NCBI GenBank assembly: GCA_934120395.1
Contig: CAKOTZ010000002.1
Span: 1 to 64,000 of the forward strand
Direction of reading: 5' to 3'
Origin: an uncultured Clostridia bacterium
GTDB taxonomy: Bacteria > Bacillota > Clostridia > TANB77 > CAG-508
Length of the DNA: 64,000 nt
Below are positions 1 through 8,988 of the stretch, piece after piece; the first letter of the stretch is position 1; each line of letters opens with the position of its first letter. The notes under the pieces are model-generated. The model was not told the DNA's origin and ran no database searches. It worked only from the letters and a program-made list of their open reading frames with translations. Made by a program: the position numbers and the translations under genes.

Positions 1-33
1 CAGTGTGATTGCTTTGTTACTTTTCAAGTTCAT
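1..33 (-). CDS. Type IV pilin-like protein, N-terminal fragment cut by window edge
   Basis: Only the first 11 codons are present; the gene runs off the left edge. They encode MNLKSNKAITL, identical to the start of three of the four pilin-like genes at 41247-47012 (the fourth, at 45756, has Arg for Lys at position 7). The AAAGAGG ribosome site and the promoter upstream also match those genes, so this is a fifth member of the family. Its C-terminal type cannot be told from this window. Confidence 0.85.
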   Translation of the reverse strand, partial: MNLKSNKAITL

Positions 34-131
34 TTTTGTACCTCTTTCCTTTGTATTTCTAATAAAATTACCATTTTGGTTTTTCCATCTTCAATCAATA
101 TTATGTAATTCTATGTTAATTATTTAACAGT

Positions 132-160
132 ATTTTATACTATTATCTTGAACTTGTAAA
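132..160 (-). promoter_or_regulatory. Sigma-A-type promoter of the left-edge pilin gene
   Basis: On the minus strand TTTACA and TAAAAT are separated by 17 bases. The block is repeated almost base for base upstream of all five pilin-like genes. The predicted 5' UTR is about 90 bases. GTATAAAATAC around the -10 box is an inverted repeat. Confidence 0.6.
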
Positions 161-170
161 GTACAATTGA

Positions 171-558
171 AAAAAACTTACCTTTGTATGGTAAGTTTTT
201 TCTTCGCTTTCTTTTCCGCGATTTATCACAAATATCATTTTTTTCATTCGGTTCTTCCCACTGGAGCTGTAACATTGCTACCGCAATTAACAGCTCTCAG
301 CGGTCCCCACGGAAAACCTCATTTCAAAAATATATTTGTTCTTCTCGCTAATGCATTGCTAATTTTAAAACACTTGAATAAGTCTATCACTAGCCGAAGA
401 CAAAAATATATAAAATTTAAAAGTGAGTTCGACCTTGAAGCAGTTATTCACTACACAAGTTTAGAATGTGTTCAATAGAATTTGAAAAGGCCGTCGTTCA
501 AGCGCCTTGGAGAACGGAACGGCTAAATTTTCATATATTTTTGTGTAGGCGGTAACAC
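171..558 (-). ncRNA. Candidate structured RNA upstream of pilin gene, copy 1 (full length)
   Basis: About 390 conserved bases recur near-identically before other pilin-like genes. Read on the minus strand it begins with a GTGT/ACAC hairpin at 543-558. It continues with a GCCGT/ACGGC stem, smaller stems (ACACA/TGTGT and AGTGA/TCACT) and a long rod at 250-318. It ends in a rho-independent terminator at 171-201 (AACTTACC/GGTAAGTT plus T run). The rod pairs GGTT-TTC with GAA-G-AACC, CCGCTG with CAGTGG, GAGCTGT with ACAGCTC and TTGC with GCAA, closing a GGTA loop. I do not recognise the family. A separate promoter for it was not found, so it could be a stand-alone RNA, a processed tail or an attenuator leader. 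Confidence 0.5.
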
Positions 559-570
559 GGCAGATAGTGA

Positions 571-614
571 AAAAACACACAAATTTAATATATCGCCTAT
601 ATTAAACTTGTGTG
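571..614 (-). terminator. Rho-independent terminator of the WG-repeat gene
   Basis: Long inverted repeat (CACACAAG..TTTAATATA against TATATTAAA..TTGTGTG) followed by a T run on the minus strand, 20 bases after the stop at 637. A remnant of the same sequence lies just before copy 4 near 45700. Confidence 0.75.
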
Positions 615-636
615 CTAAGTAGTGTCACTCATCCAT

Positions 637-1350
637 CTAAGGAATAATTTTATCATATTCATTTGATATTACATGCAAATCTTTGTCTAGTATAACCATC
701 TTATTATTTTCATTTTCATATATATATATATCATCATATGTCCAAAGAGAAGTTGTTTGAAGCAGTAAATTTCCTGTCATATCTATAATATAATAATGTT
801 CTGTTACTTCATCCATTGTATCATCGTCCTCAACATTGTCCTCTATCAAAATTATTTTATTATCTTTTATATCACTTATAATATAATTATTAGAAATGGT
901 TACTTTCTTTCCATTGTTATCAAACCAGCCATTAACCTTATTAGCATCGTCTTCAAATTTTATGTACCCGTTGGAAAAAGCTTTTATTGTTTCATCTTCT
1001 AAATCAAAATCTGGGAAATATACCATACTACTTTCTTGCTCCCCATTATTTTTTGTAATAGTTACTTTTTCTTTTGGATATTTTTCATTCACATAATGTA
1101 CTAGCTCTATCAACATTGAATAATTTTCATTATTAAAAGTATAGAAACCATCATCATTCTTATTTAAACTAATAACATTGCTACTTTCTATTCTTCTTTG
1201 CCCATTTATTGCTCCATTAACATCAATATCTTTTACTATTTCTTGCTTATCACTTTTTCTAACAAGGATTAAAAATGAAATATTACACACATTTACATAG
1301 TCTTCTTCATCATTGTCCACTGTCATTTCATATTCATACATTCTCTGCAA
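637..1350 (-). pseudogene. WG-repeat protein, C-terminal part downstream of a frameshift
   Basis: This reading frame continues the gene at 1377-2399. Reading minus-strand bases 1423 to 1350 in this frame joins it without a stop, giving ..AKKDNKFYIISK.., so the annotated Met is internal. The sequence has two or three WG-repeat-like units, short beta segments of the form 'GWFDNNGKKV', rich in Asn, Asp and Lys. Such repeats usually form extracytoplasmic or binding surfaces of unknown ligand. A base has been lost in the five-T run at 1420-1424 (five A on the coding strand). This may be a real mutation, a sequencing error in a homopolymer or, less likely, a -1 slip: the site reads T-AAA-AAG, not the canonical slippery heptamer. 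Confidence 0.7.
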
Positions 1351-1376
1351 ATTTTTTCCAAAATAATCACTTATAA

Positions 1377-2399
1377 CTACATTATCGTTACTCTTAGATA
1401 TAATATAAAATTTATTGTCTTTTTAGCAATAGCAAAATAATATAAATCACTATCAATTTCCATTTCTATAAAATCTGAAACCACATCATATTGACATGCT
1501 ATTTTTTCCTGACCGCTGTCATTTATAAATCCATACTTATTATTTTGCACTACTGGAATATATATATCATTATTTTTTGAGTCATTCAAGTTTTCTATAT
1601 TGTTACATAAATTTAAAACTTCTCTTTCCATTTTAATCTCATTTACCTTTGTAAACAACAAAGAACTTAAAACCATTGCCAAAAATCCTACCGATAATAT
1701 TACTTGCACTACATAATATAAAATAAAATTAGCAATTCTTCTTGATTTGCTTTCTTCTATATCATCTTGGAAATGTATATAAATTAACTGCATGACAATA
1801 GAAATCACTTTCCAACTCGTTACAATATTTATAATACCCTTTACTAGTTGTAACTTTAAAAACATATCCATTGTATTACAACTCGTTACGGTATTTATAA
1901 TATCCCCTACTTTTATATCAAATAATCGAAGTATTGAAATTATAATTACTCCAATGTACGATATTACCTGAATTCTTTTAGGACTATTTTTTCTTATAGA
2001 AATGATGTTTATCATTGCTAATATTATTGGAATTATTCCTTCAAATATTTTTCCTGTATCTATTCCTTGTATAAATTCAAATTCATCCAAAATTGAATAA
2101 GTCCACAAAATACCACAAACTAATTGCCAAAAACATATTTTTTTATTTCCTTTATTTTGAATTGCGCTAATAATATTTAATATTCCTAACCCCAAAAATA
2201 TTACATTAAATATTACATAAATATTATTATATATATATTCAATGATAAAGTTGCCATACAGTGACTTAAACTCATTGCCAGTATTGCATAGTAATGATTC
2301 TTCTACCGTATATGGCAGTGATAATGTAAATATAGACATTGCTACTACTGCAACAATATTTAATATAGCAATTAAACGATTTGTACTTTTTTTGTTCAT
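1377..2399 (-). pseudogene. Polytopic membrane protein with WG repeat, N-terminal part of frameshifted gene
   Basis: About seven hydrophobic segments (near residues 10-29, 55-77, 88-108, 118-138, 143-161, 180-197, 222-245) are followed by a first WG-type repeat ('NNKYGFINDSGQEKIACQYD'). The last ~20 residues are out of frame and end early. Joined to 637-1350 the product would be about 585 residues: a membrane domain plus external WG repeats. The start has a GGGG-rich ribosome site. Function is unknown. A putative promoter lies just upstream at 2435-2463, so the gene need not belong to the dlt-like operon before it. Confidence 0.65.
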
Positions 2400-2434
2400 A
2401 TATTTCCCCTTTTCTTTAGTATAAATTATATTAT

Positions 2435-2463
2435 TATGTATTTTGCTTTTTTATTTTAGTCAA
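2435..2463 (-). promoter_or_regulatory. Putative promoter of the WG-repeat gene
   Basis: TTGACT, 17 bases, TACATA on the minus strand, in the gap between the dltD-like stop and the next start. Confidence 0.4.
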
Positions 2464-2471
2464 AAGTCTAA

Positions 2472-3506
2472 TTAACATCCTGTCTTATCCCTTTCTTTCA
2501 AGAACAATTTATAATGTTCATACCAGCTTGCATAAAGTTCATCTTGCCTATGGTCTGTAAGTTCAAAGTTAGCCTTTAAATATTCTCCAAAAAATTTACT
2601 TACCTTTTCTGCACCATACACATTCAAATGAGTTCCTCCATCTTCACTATCGTTGTCCCAATCAATACCAATTTCATCATGCAAATTCATATCTAAGAAT
2701 TTTAAACCATGTTCATTTGCAAATTGTTCCAAACCTTTACTTTTATCATAAGACCATGTTGTAGTTGTAGGTATTTCCATTAAAACAAGTTCAGCATTAT
2801 TTTGCTTGCAAAGTTCCATTATTTTTTCTATATAGTATGTTGCCTTCTCTCCAATATAATCTATACTATTATCTCTTGCCATATATTTAGATTTATCTAC
2901 ACCTGCAACCTTTACTCTTGTAATTAAATACCCCTTAAATGGACATGTATAGTCTGCAACCAATCTTCTAAAATCATATCCTGTTAATTGATTCCATCTC
3001 GAATGATATCTCATAATCGGGAAAAGGTACGTAAGTTTATCATAATTTGAAAACTCAAATATTGGGTCATTTAATGCATCTATTTTATTTTTTCCCATCT
3101 TCATATTATCTAATACTTTTCGTGTATTTTCAGCAGTTGGTTTTTGTTTCTCCTCATCAAACGCTTCATCTACATCTAAAAAAACTAATTTTGGCTTTTG
3201 ATATTCAAAACACTCTTTTAATACATAGTATGACAAGCATAACTTTTGTCCTGGTGTTGAACAATCATATGATACAATTCCAGTATCATTAAATATAGAT
3301 AAAGGTGAGATCGACCTATAGATGTTACTATTCCCTATACATATAACATCTATAGAATTTTCTGGTTCCACATAAAAACCTCTTAATAATTGAGATACAC
3401 CTTCTGGCCCTATCCACTCAGGCAACAATATTGTACTTATTATTTGAAATAATAATATACCTATTAATAAAAATATTACTACTTTTAAAATGTTTTTCTT
3501 TCCCAT
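2472..3506 (-). CDS. DltD-like SGNH-fold membrane-anchored protein
   Basis: Last gene of the dlt-like operon. One N-terminal membrane anchor (residues 8-26) precedes an extracytoplasmic SGNH hydrolase-like domain. The nucleophile block is 'IGNSN' (Ser60) and the C-terminal Asp/His block is 'DGGTHLN' (Asp289, His293). DltD proteins take part in moving D-alanine from the MBOAT/carrier complex to teichoic acid outside the membrane; the related AlgX/AlgJ proteins act in polysaccharide O-acetylation. The MBOAT and carrier neighbours favour the DltD role, but the acyl group and acceptor polymer cannot be read from the sequence. It starts 9 bases after dltB. Confidence 0.75.
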   Translation of the reverse strand: MGKKNILKVVIFLLIGILLFQIISTILLPEWIGPEGVSQLLRGFYVEPENSIDVICIGNSNIYRSISPLSIFNDTGIVSYDCSTPGQKLCLSYYVLKECFEYQKPKLVFLDVDEAFDEEKQKPTAENTRKVLDNMKMGKNKIDALNDPIFEFSNYDKLTYLFPIMRYHSRWNQLTGYDFRRLVADYTCPFKGYLITRVKVAGVDKSKYMARDNSIDYIGEKATYYIEKIMELCKQNNAELVLMEIPTTTTWSYDKSKGLEQFANEHGLKFLDMNLHDEIGIDWDNDSEDGGTHLNVYGAEKVSKFFGEYLKANFELTDHRQDELYASWYEHYKLFLKERDKTGC

Positions 3507-3515
3507 TTTTCTCTC

Positions 3516-5102
3516 CTAAAATTGTCCATATATAAAATTGCTAACATTATAGCCTTCTCCATATATTCCAAATATGATAATTGCAAAAATAATACCATAA
3601 TATAACACCCAGCGGAATACTAAATTTTGTTTTGCAATTTCTTCTCGTATTTTATAACCTTTTTCTTGATATAAGCTAACTACAAACATAATAAGCACTC
3701 CAATAGCCAAAATAATACAATCACTCGGAGTAAATCCTATATTAAAAATTGAACCATCAAATAACATTCCAATTTTTTGGAAGCTAAGAGCTGAACGTAG
3801 CATGTCTGCGGTTGTATGTAAATCAGGTGCACGGAAAATTAACATTCCCAATAAAACAAATGCTGTTGTACGTAATATTTGCCATAATTTATAACTAAAT
3901 ACTTCTGTATTAATTTTTAGTTTACTGATAATCCATTTGCCTAACGGCTCAAATAACATTCCTAGCATCATTATTGCATAATAATATAATCCATATATTA
4001 TATATTTCCAGCTTGCGCCATGCCATAAGCCATTTCCAAACCATACAAAGAACAAAGCAAAAGCTGCTGGAACTAATTTTCCAATATGTCCCTTCAAAAA
4101 TTTCTTTGAAAAATTTGTTATCTTAGCACTAGCTTTAGAAAAGGATACTGAATAAAACACATAATCTTTTAGCCATGTACCTAAAGTAATATTCCACCTT
4201 CTCCAGAATTCCTGAACAGATTTTGAAAAAAATGGTCTTTCAAAGTTTTTGTCCAGATTAATTCCTAATATTTGTGAAACACCTCTTACAATGTCCATAC
4301 ATCCAGAAAATTCAGCATAAATTTGTACAGTGTATAATACAATTGCTAAACCAATAATAATTCCAGAATATTCTGTATAATTTCCAAAAACTTGATCTAC
4401 ATATAGTGCTGCTCTATCTGCAATAACCATTTTTTTGAAAAATCCCCATAATACTAGTTGTAAGCCATACTTCATATTATTATAGGAAAATTGATGTGGT
4501 TCGTATAATTGATTAGCTAAACGATCATATCTGCCTATTGGTCCTTCAACTATTTGTGGGAAAAATGATACAAATAGTGCTACTTTTCCAAAGTTTTTAT
4601 CTGCCTTATATTTTCCCCTATATACATCAATTATATAACTTGTTGCTTGCAAGGTATAATATGAAATTCCCAGTGGTAATAATACATTCATAAATGGTAT
4701 CTCAGAATTTATTGATAAAATTTTTCCTAAATCATTTATATTGCCAATAATAAAGTTACCATATTTTAAAAGCATAAGTATTCCAAAATTAAATATCAAT
4801 CCTAATATAATTACTAGCTTCTTCTTTTTGTTGGCTTTTTGCTTTATTACCTTTTTCTGCTCTCTTTCCAACCCCATAGTTGCCATTTTTGCTTTCTCAT
4901 CTATTTTTCCCATAAATAAGGCTGATAAATAAACAGAAACAGTAGTAAGCAACATGAATATCATGAGCTTACCACTATTTATAAAATAAAATATATAACT
5001 AGATAACAATAATACTATCCATTTAATTTTTTTTGGCATTAAAAAATACAATAAACATACAATTGCCACAAAAACTACAAACTCTAATGAATTAATTGTC
5101 AT
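3516..5102 (-). CDS. dltB: MBOAT family O-acyltransferase, DltB-like
   Basis: Polytopic membrane acyltransferase of 528 residues that would take an acyl group from the carrier protein and pass it across the membrane. MBOAT landmarks are 'FPQIVEGPIGRY' (181-192), 'EFWRRWNITLGTW' (298-310) and 'WFGNGLWHGASW' with the invariant His361. The residue after RRW is Asn where many relatives have His. A Lys-rich cytoplasmic loop spans residues 66-95, which makes it longer than classical DltB and nearer AlgI/PatA-like MBOATs in size. Its place between a DltC-like carrier and a DltD-like protein supports D-alanylation, though O-acetylation of a wall polymer remains possible. Confidence 0.8.
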   Translation of the reverse strand: MTINSLEFVVFVAIVCLLYFLMPKKIKWIVLLLSSYIFYFINSGKLMIFMLLTTVSVYLSALFMGKIDEKAKMATMGLEREQKKVIKQKANKKKKLVIILGLIFNFGILMLLKYGNFIIGNINDLGKILSINSEIPFMNVLLPLGISYYTLQATSYIIDVYRGKYKADKNFGKVALFVSFFPQIVEGPIGRYDRLANQLYEPHQFSYNNMKYGLQLVLWGFFKKMVIADRAALYVDQVFGNYTEYSGIIIGLAIVLYTVQIYAEFSGCMDIVRGVSQILGINLDKNFERPFFSKSVQEFWRRWNITLGTWLKDYVFYSVSFSKASAKITNFSKKFLKGHIGKLVPAAFALFFVWFGNGLWHGASWKYIIYGLYYYAIMMLGMLFEPLGKWIISKLKINTEVFSYKLWQILRTTAFVLLGMLIFRAPDLHTTADMLRSALSFQKIGMLFDGSIFNIGFTPSDCIILAIGVLIMFVVSLYQEKGYKIREEIAKQNLVFRWVLYYGIIFAIIIFGIYGEGYNVSNFIYGQF

Positions 5103-5115
5103 TTTATTCCACCTC

Positions 5116-5346
5116 TTATGCCTCTTCTTCTAATTTTTCAATTAAAGCATATAAAGCCTTTGCTGAATTAAAATTCTCTGGCAAAATATCTGCTGCTGTT
5201 ATTTGTACATCAAATTCTTCTCTAATTGCTGATACAATTGATATAATATCAAATGAATCTAATATTTCTTCATCTATTAAATGCTCATTATTATTATAAT
5301 CTACTCCCGGCTTAACATTTTCCAATACCTTTATTAAATCTTCCAT
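5116..5346 (-). CDS. dltC: Acyl carrier protein, D-alanyl carrier (DltC-like)
   Basis: Small acidic carrier protein of about 76 residues. The phosphopantetheine site is Ser in 'LDSFDIIS'. It would hold the activated acyl (D-alanyl) group as a thioester between the adenylating enzyme and the MBOAT. I chose the ATG at 5346 rather than the upstream GTG at 5358: AGGTGAGG lies at the right distance before it, and the preceding stop codon ends one base earlier. Gene order A-C-B-D differs from the classical dltABCD order. Confidence 0.85.
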   Translation of the reverse strand: MEDLIKVLENVKPGVDYNNNEHLIDEEILDSFDIISIVSAIREEFDVQITAADILPENFNSAKALYALIEKLEEEA

Positions 5347-5347
5347 T

Positions 5348-6868
5348 TTATTCCTCACCTTTCCAGCTTTTCTTTAATCTTACTCTATCTATTTTTCCGT
5401 TTGCGTTATATGGCATTTTCTTTAAGCATATAACTTTATTTGGTCTCATATACGGTAATAGTTTTTTATTTGCAAGTGCAACCATTGTTTCTTCATTAAT
5501 CTTCTCACTTTGATAATATAATACAATTTTCGACTGTTCCTGGTCATAAATACATGCACACGCAATTACATCATCTATACTATTTATTGCTGTTTCAATT
5601 TCACCAAGTTCAATTCTATAGCCCATATGTTTTATCTGGAAATCCTTTCTAGATATATATATCAATTCTCCTAAATCGTTGTATTTAACAATATCTCCTG
5701 TTTTATATACTACCTCTGGATATTGTTTGTTCAACGGATTTTGAACAAATGCCCCTTTCGTTTTTTCTGGATTTGCATAATATCCATCGGCAACGAAAGA
5801 ACCTCTTACATATAATTCTCCTTCCTCGGCAGGTTCCGCCATTGTTTGATCATCCTTAATTACAAGCAAATCACAATTATTACAAGCCCTACCAATAGGT
5901 AACGTTTCATTATCTGCAAACTTTCTATCTACAATGTAATACGCACATATATCAGTTACTTCTGTTGGTCCATATAAATTCGCAAACATTGCATTAGGAT
6001 AGTATTTTATCCATTTATTTAATTGTTTTACAGGCATTACTTCTCCTGCAAATAACACTTTATTTAAACTAGGCACTTGTATTTCATCTAATGCACCCAA
6101 GTTTGCCACCAATCCTAATGCTGAAGGAACCCAATAAATAGTATTTATTTTCTTTTCATTCATAAACTCAAGTAATTTTACAGGAAAAGAAAAATACATT
6201 TTTGGAATGATGTAAAAACTTGCTCCTGACTGCATTGTAGCAAATATATCCAATACTGACATGCTAAAATAAAATGGAGTTTGACTTCCGAAAATAGTAT
6301 CATTTGAAATATTAAAAGTTTCTACAACCCAGTTGCTATATGTAATTACTGAACGATGTGATACTACTGTTCCTTTTGGTACTCCTGTTGAACCAGATGT
6401 AAACAATACATACATTGGATCTGTATCAATTGCTTTAGTTCTAATATTTTCTAATTTTGCACCATCTATTTCGTTTTTTTTCATTTCTTCGTAAACTAAT
6501 ATATTATCGAATTTACCTATTGTTTCAGCCTTTTTTATATTTTTCTCGTCTGTTATAACTGCAATTGGCTTTAAGGTATTTATTATATTTTCTATTCGCT
6601 CGATTGGTGATTTTGTATCAATAATTGTGTAAAAGTTGCCACTATATACAACACCCATCATTGACTCTAAACAATTTACTGTTTTATCTATAAAAATTAC
6701 AATAGGACTATTTGTTGCTTTTTGTTTTTTTGAAATGTAGGTTCCAATTTTTTTTGCATTTTCTACAAATGTAACATAGTTTACTTCTCTTGTTATATCT
6801 GCAAAAGCAATTTTTTCTGGATATTTATTTGCCGTTTCTTCTAAACATTGTAAAATATTTTTAATCAT
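5348..6868 (-). CDS. dltA: Amino acid adenylating enzyme, D-alanine--carrier protein ligase-like (DltA)
   Basis: ANL-superfamily adenylation enzyme of 506 residues. It activates a small amino acid, expected to be D-alanine, with ATP and loads it on the carrier protein. Core motifs are in order: A3 'LFTSGSTGVPKG' (155-166), A5 'NLYGPTEVT' (297-305), A7 'YKTGDIV' (388-394), A8 'RKDFQIKHMGYRIELGE' (407-423) and A10 'NANGKIDR' with catalytic Lys492. Length and the adjacent carrier, MBOAT and SGNH genes match DltA. Substrate choice is inferred from context. D-alanylation lowers the negative charge of teichoic acids and affects resistance to cationic peptides. Confidence 0.82.
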   Translation of the reverse strand: MIKNILQCLEETANKYPEKIAFADITREVNYVTFVENAKKIGTYISKKQKATNSPIVIFIDKTVNCLESMMGVVYSGNFYTIIDTKSPIERIENIINTLKPIAVITDEKNIKKAETIGKFDNILVYEEMKKNEIDGAKLENIRTKAIDTDPMYVLFTSGSTGVPKGTVVSHRSVITYSNWVVETFNISNDTIFGSQTPFYFSMSVLDIFATMQSGASFYIIPKMYFSFPVKLLEFMNEKKINTIYWVPSALGLVANLGALDEIQVPSLNKVLFAGEVMPVKQLNKWIKYYPNAMFANLYGPTEVTDICAYYIVDRKFADNETLPIGRACNNCDLLVIKDDQTMAEPAEEGELYVRGSFVADGYYANPEKTKGAFVQNPLNKQYPEVVYKTGDIVKYNDLGELIYISRKDFQIKHMGYRIELGEIETAINSIDDVIACACIYDQEQSKIVLYYQSEKINEETMVALANKKLLPYMRPNKVICLKKMPYNANGKIDRVRLKKSWKGEE

Positions 6869-6903
6869 TTTTTCCTCCGCACTATTTCCGTTTAAATCTA
6901 TTT

Positions 6904-7500
6904 TTATCTAATTAAATCTTTATCATCCTTATACTTTATATCCTCTGGTGAAAAATCCCACGGAGTTGATGATGCTAGTTTTTTCCATAAACCAGCATAT
7001 GGTTCTTGTTCAAACTCCTTTGTCAATTTTTTTAGATCTTTGTTTGGTAAAACAGTTAGTGGGTCAATTGTATAAGCTAAACCTGTATTTTCGGTATTTT
7101 CCTTTCTAATTTCTAAATGCAAATGAGGTACCCTTGAACCGCCACTACATCCTGTTTTTCCTATTATTGTATTCTTTTTTACCTTATCTCCTGGTTTCAC
7201 AAAGTATTCTCTTAAATGTCCGTAAACAACTCTTTTCCCATCATTATTTAATATTTCTACTTTATTGCCATATCCATCATTAAAAGCATCAAATCCTTCT
7301 GTCGTTGTTCCATCAAATTCTGCTAAAATTACAGTTCCATCAGCTATTGGATATACTTCTGTTCCAATATCTGCTGTAATATCAAAACCTGAATGTGCTC
7401 TTTCCTTAAATAAAACATAGTGATTTTTTCTTATTCCATATTTATCATGCTCTGTTACCTTATATTTAGGCTCTATTGGCCAAGAATATTCTTCTTTCAT
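6904..7500 (-). CDS. M23 family (LytM-type) metallopeptidase
   Basis: Peptidoglycan endopeptidase-type domain over nearly the whole 198 residues. Zinc and catalytic residues are in place: His36 and Asp40 in 'HSGFD', His95 in 'YGHL', and His126/His128 in 'VPHLHLE'. No signal peptide or membrane segment is visible, which is unusual for a wall hydrolase. It may be exported by another route or act inside the cell. It sits second in the dlt-like operon, 25 bases after the GNAT-like gene and 35 before dltA, suggesting shared control with wall modification. Confidence 0.8.
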   Translation of the reverse strand: MKEEYSWPIEPKYKVTEHDKYGIRKNHYVLFKERAHSGFDITADIGTEVYPIADGTVILAEFDGTTTEGFDAFNDGYGNKVEILNNDGKRVVYGHLREYFVKPGDKVKKNTIIGKTGCSGGSRVPHLHLEIRKENTENTGLAYTIDPLTVLPNKDLKKLTKEFEQEPYAGLWKKLASSTPWDFSPEDIKYKDDKDLIR

Positions 7501-7525
7501 AATTAATATCTCCTCTATTTACTCT

Positions 7526-8884
7526 CTATCTTATTATATTACTATTATTTAATTTAGCTTGAGTAAATTTTATCTTATTATTTAGTGTCTTTATTTTCCT
7601 TTCTTTTGATTTTTCAAAATCTATATGTCCATTAAATTTCTGTTCTGTTCTTGCTGACTTTAATCTTTTTAATTCTGTTAATTCATATTTCTTTTGTTCC
7701 TGCAAAATTTCTATGACTTCTTTATCGCTTACTTTTAATTCAGAAACATCATATCCATAAAGCACTTTCATTTTTTTCTCAATATGCTCTAAATAAGCTT
7801 TATAATCTTTTCTGTCTATTTTACATATATGTACTTCTCTATTTCTTCCATCTCTTCTTTTTACATATAAGCTATCTGTTAAACCAAAAAATTCAGAAAC
7901 ATATTTAGATGATAAATTATTTCTATGCAAAGTTGAACACAAAAATATCTCACTATTTTCGCTATTTTTAAAATGTCCTTCCATTTGTTTTTTTATTCCA
8001 TCTAAACACAACATTCTTGCAAGTCCAACTTTTCTAGTATGTGGATCAGTTATATAAGTATCTAATTCTATTGTATTTGCTGGACGCGATGTAAAATATT
8101 TTTTCACATCAAATTTTGGTTTTTCATGAATAACTAATGGACCATTTTCTAATATTTTTCCATATTCTGCTTCTTCTCGTTCATTTTGTAATATCTTTTC
8201 AAATGCTTTTGCATCAGCATCATTTGGCTCTACACCATCTTTCTTAAATTCTTGTGCAATTTCTTTAGATGTTGTCCAATAAAACATTTCATAGCGTTCT
8301 TCAAGCCCTGGGTATTTTTTATCTTGTTCCTCAATATATTCAGACATATATGCATTTATATTTTCTCTTAATACACTTTTTTCGTGGAAATGATTATTTT
8401 CTTCTCCCATCTCATGTTCTAAGAATTTCATGATATCGCCTTTGTATTCAGGATATCCTTCAAGCACCTTTTTCTTCGCATACTTAAATGCCTCTATTTT
8501 TTTCATGTAAACACTAATTAAGTCTTTTCTATATTCTGTTTCACTCTTATACTTGCTTTTTACATACTCATTATATTCTTTTCCATACTTAAAATATTTT
8601 GTTATATCATTGTATGTAAAAGGTTTTTGTCCTTTTGTAATATAGCTTGCAGCTACTACTTTTTCGTTTATTCCTTTATCTGTTGTTTCTTGTTCAAGAG
8701 CAATTAAAACCATATTATTTTCTGAACAAGCATATTCGGAAATATCATCTTTACCCGTAATAAATAATTGTCCTATTTGTCCTCTTTTTTCCATATTTTC
8801 TAATACTTTTTCTTCTAATACTGCAACTTGGTCAATATAAGTTTCTAAATTCTCTTTTGTAAGCTCTACAATTTCATATTTCAT
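7526..8884 (-). CDS. GNAT-like acetyltransferase-related protein, function unknown
   Basis: Protein of 452 residues, first gene of the dlt-like operon. The segment around residues 270-330 ('IELDTYITDPHTRKVGLARML') looks like the acetyl-CoA binding part of a GNAT fold. A first strand/helix part lies near the N terminus ('NEKVVAASYITKGQ'). Between them is a charged helical insert rich in Lys and Glu (about 125-260), and the last 60 residues look like a coiled coil. I do not know a described family with this architecture. Acyl transfer linked to the dlt-like genes is inference. Confidence 0.5.
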   Translation of the reverse strand: MKYEIVELTKENLETYIDQVAVLEEKVLENMEKRGQIGQLFITGKDDISEYACSENNMVLIALEQETTDKGINEKVVAASYITKGQKPFTYNDITKYFKYGKEYNEYVKSKYKSETEYRKDLISVYMKKIEAFKYAKKKVLEGYPEYKGDIMKFLEHEMGEENNHFHEKSVLRENINAYMSEYIEEQDKKYPGLEERYEMFYWTTSKEIAQEFKKDGVEPNDADAKAFEKILQNEREEAEYGKILENGPLVIHEKPKFDVKKYFTSRPANTIELDTYITDPHTRKVGLARMLCLDGIKKQMEGHFKNSENSEIFLCSTLHRNNLSSKYVSEFFGLTDSLYVKRRDGRNREVHICKIDRKDYKAYLEHIEKKMKVLYGYDVSELKVSDKEVIEILQEQKKYELTELKRLKSARTEQKFNGHIDFEKSKERKIKTLNNKIKFTQAKLNNSNIIR

Positions 8885-8943
8885 ATTTACCTCTTTTAAA
8901 ATTTACAATTAAAGAAAAAATATAGTTATATTAATTCACATAA

Positions 8944-8972
8944 AGAATAGCACTTTTCGGCAATTTTGTCAA
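8944..8972 (-). promoter_or_regulatory. Promoter of the GNAT-M23-dlt operon
   Basis: TTGACA, 17 bases, TATTCT on the minus strand, about 60 bases before the start at 8884. Confidence 0.75.
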
Positions 8973-8988
8973 TATATTACATATACAA

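Noticed and set aside
261..295. Similarity of the rod tip to group II intron domain V (GAGC start, 2-base bulge, GNRA loop, ~33 bases)
   Set aside because: The helix continues outward into a longer rod, no domain VI with bulged A follows, no intron ends or ORF are present, and the bulge sequence does not fit.
167..478. Plus-strand open frame of ~103 residues within the RNA element, repeated at 42287 and 44006
   Set aside because: It starts with TTG inside the terminator hairpin without a ribosome site, small length changes alter its N terminus between copies, and its frame is simply carried by a conserved non-coding repeat.
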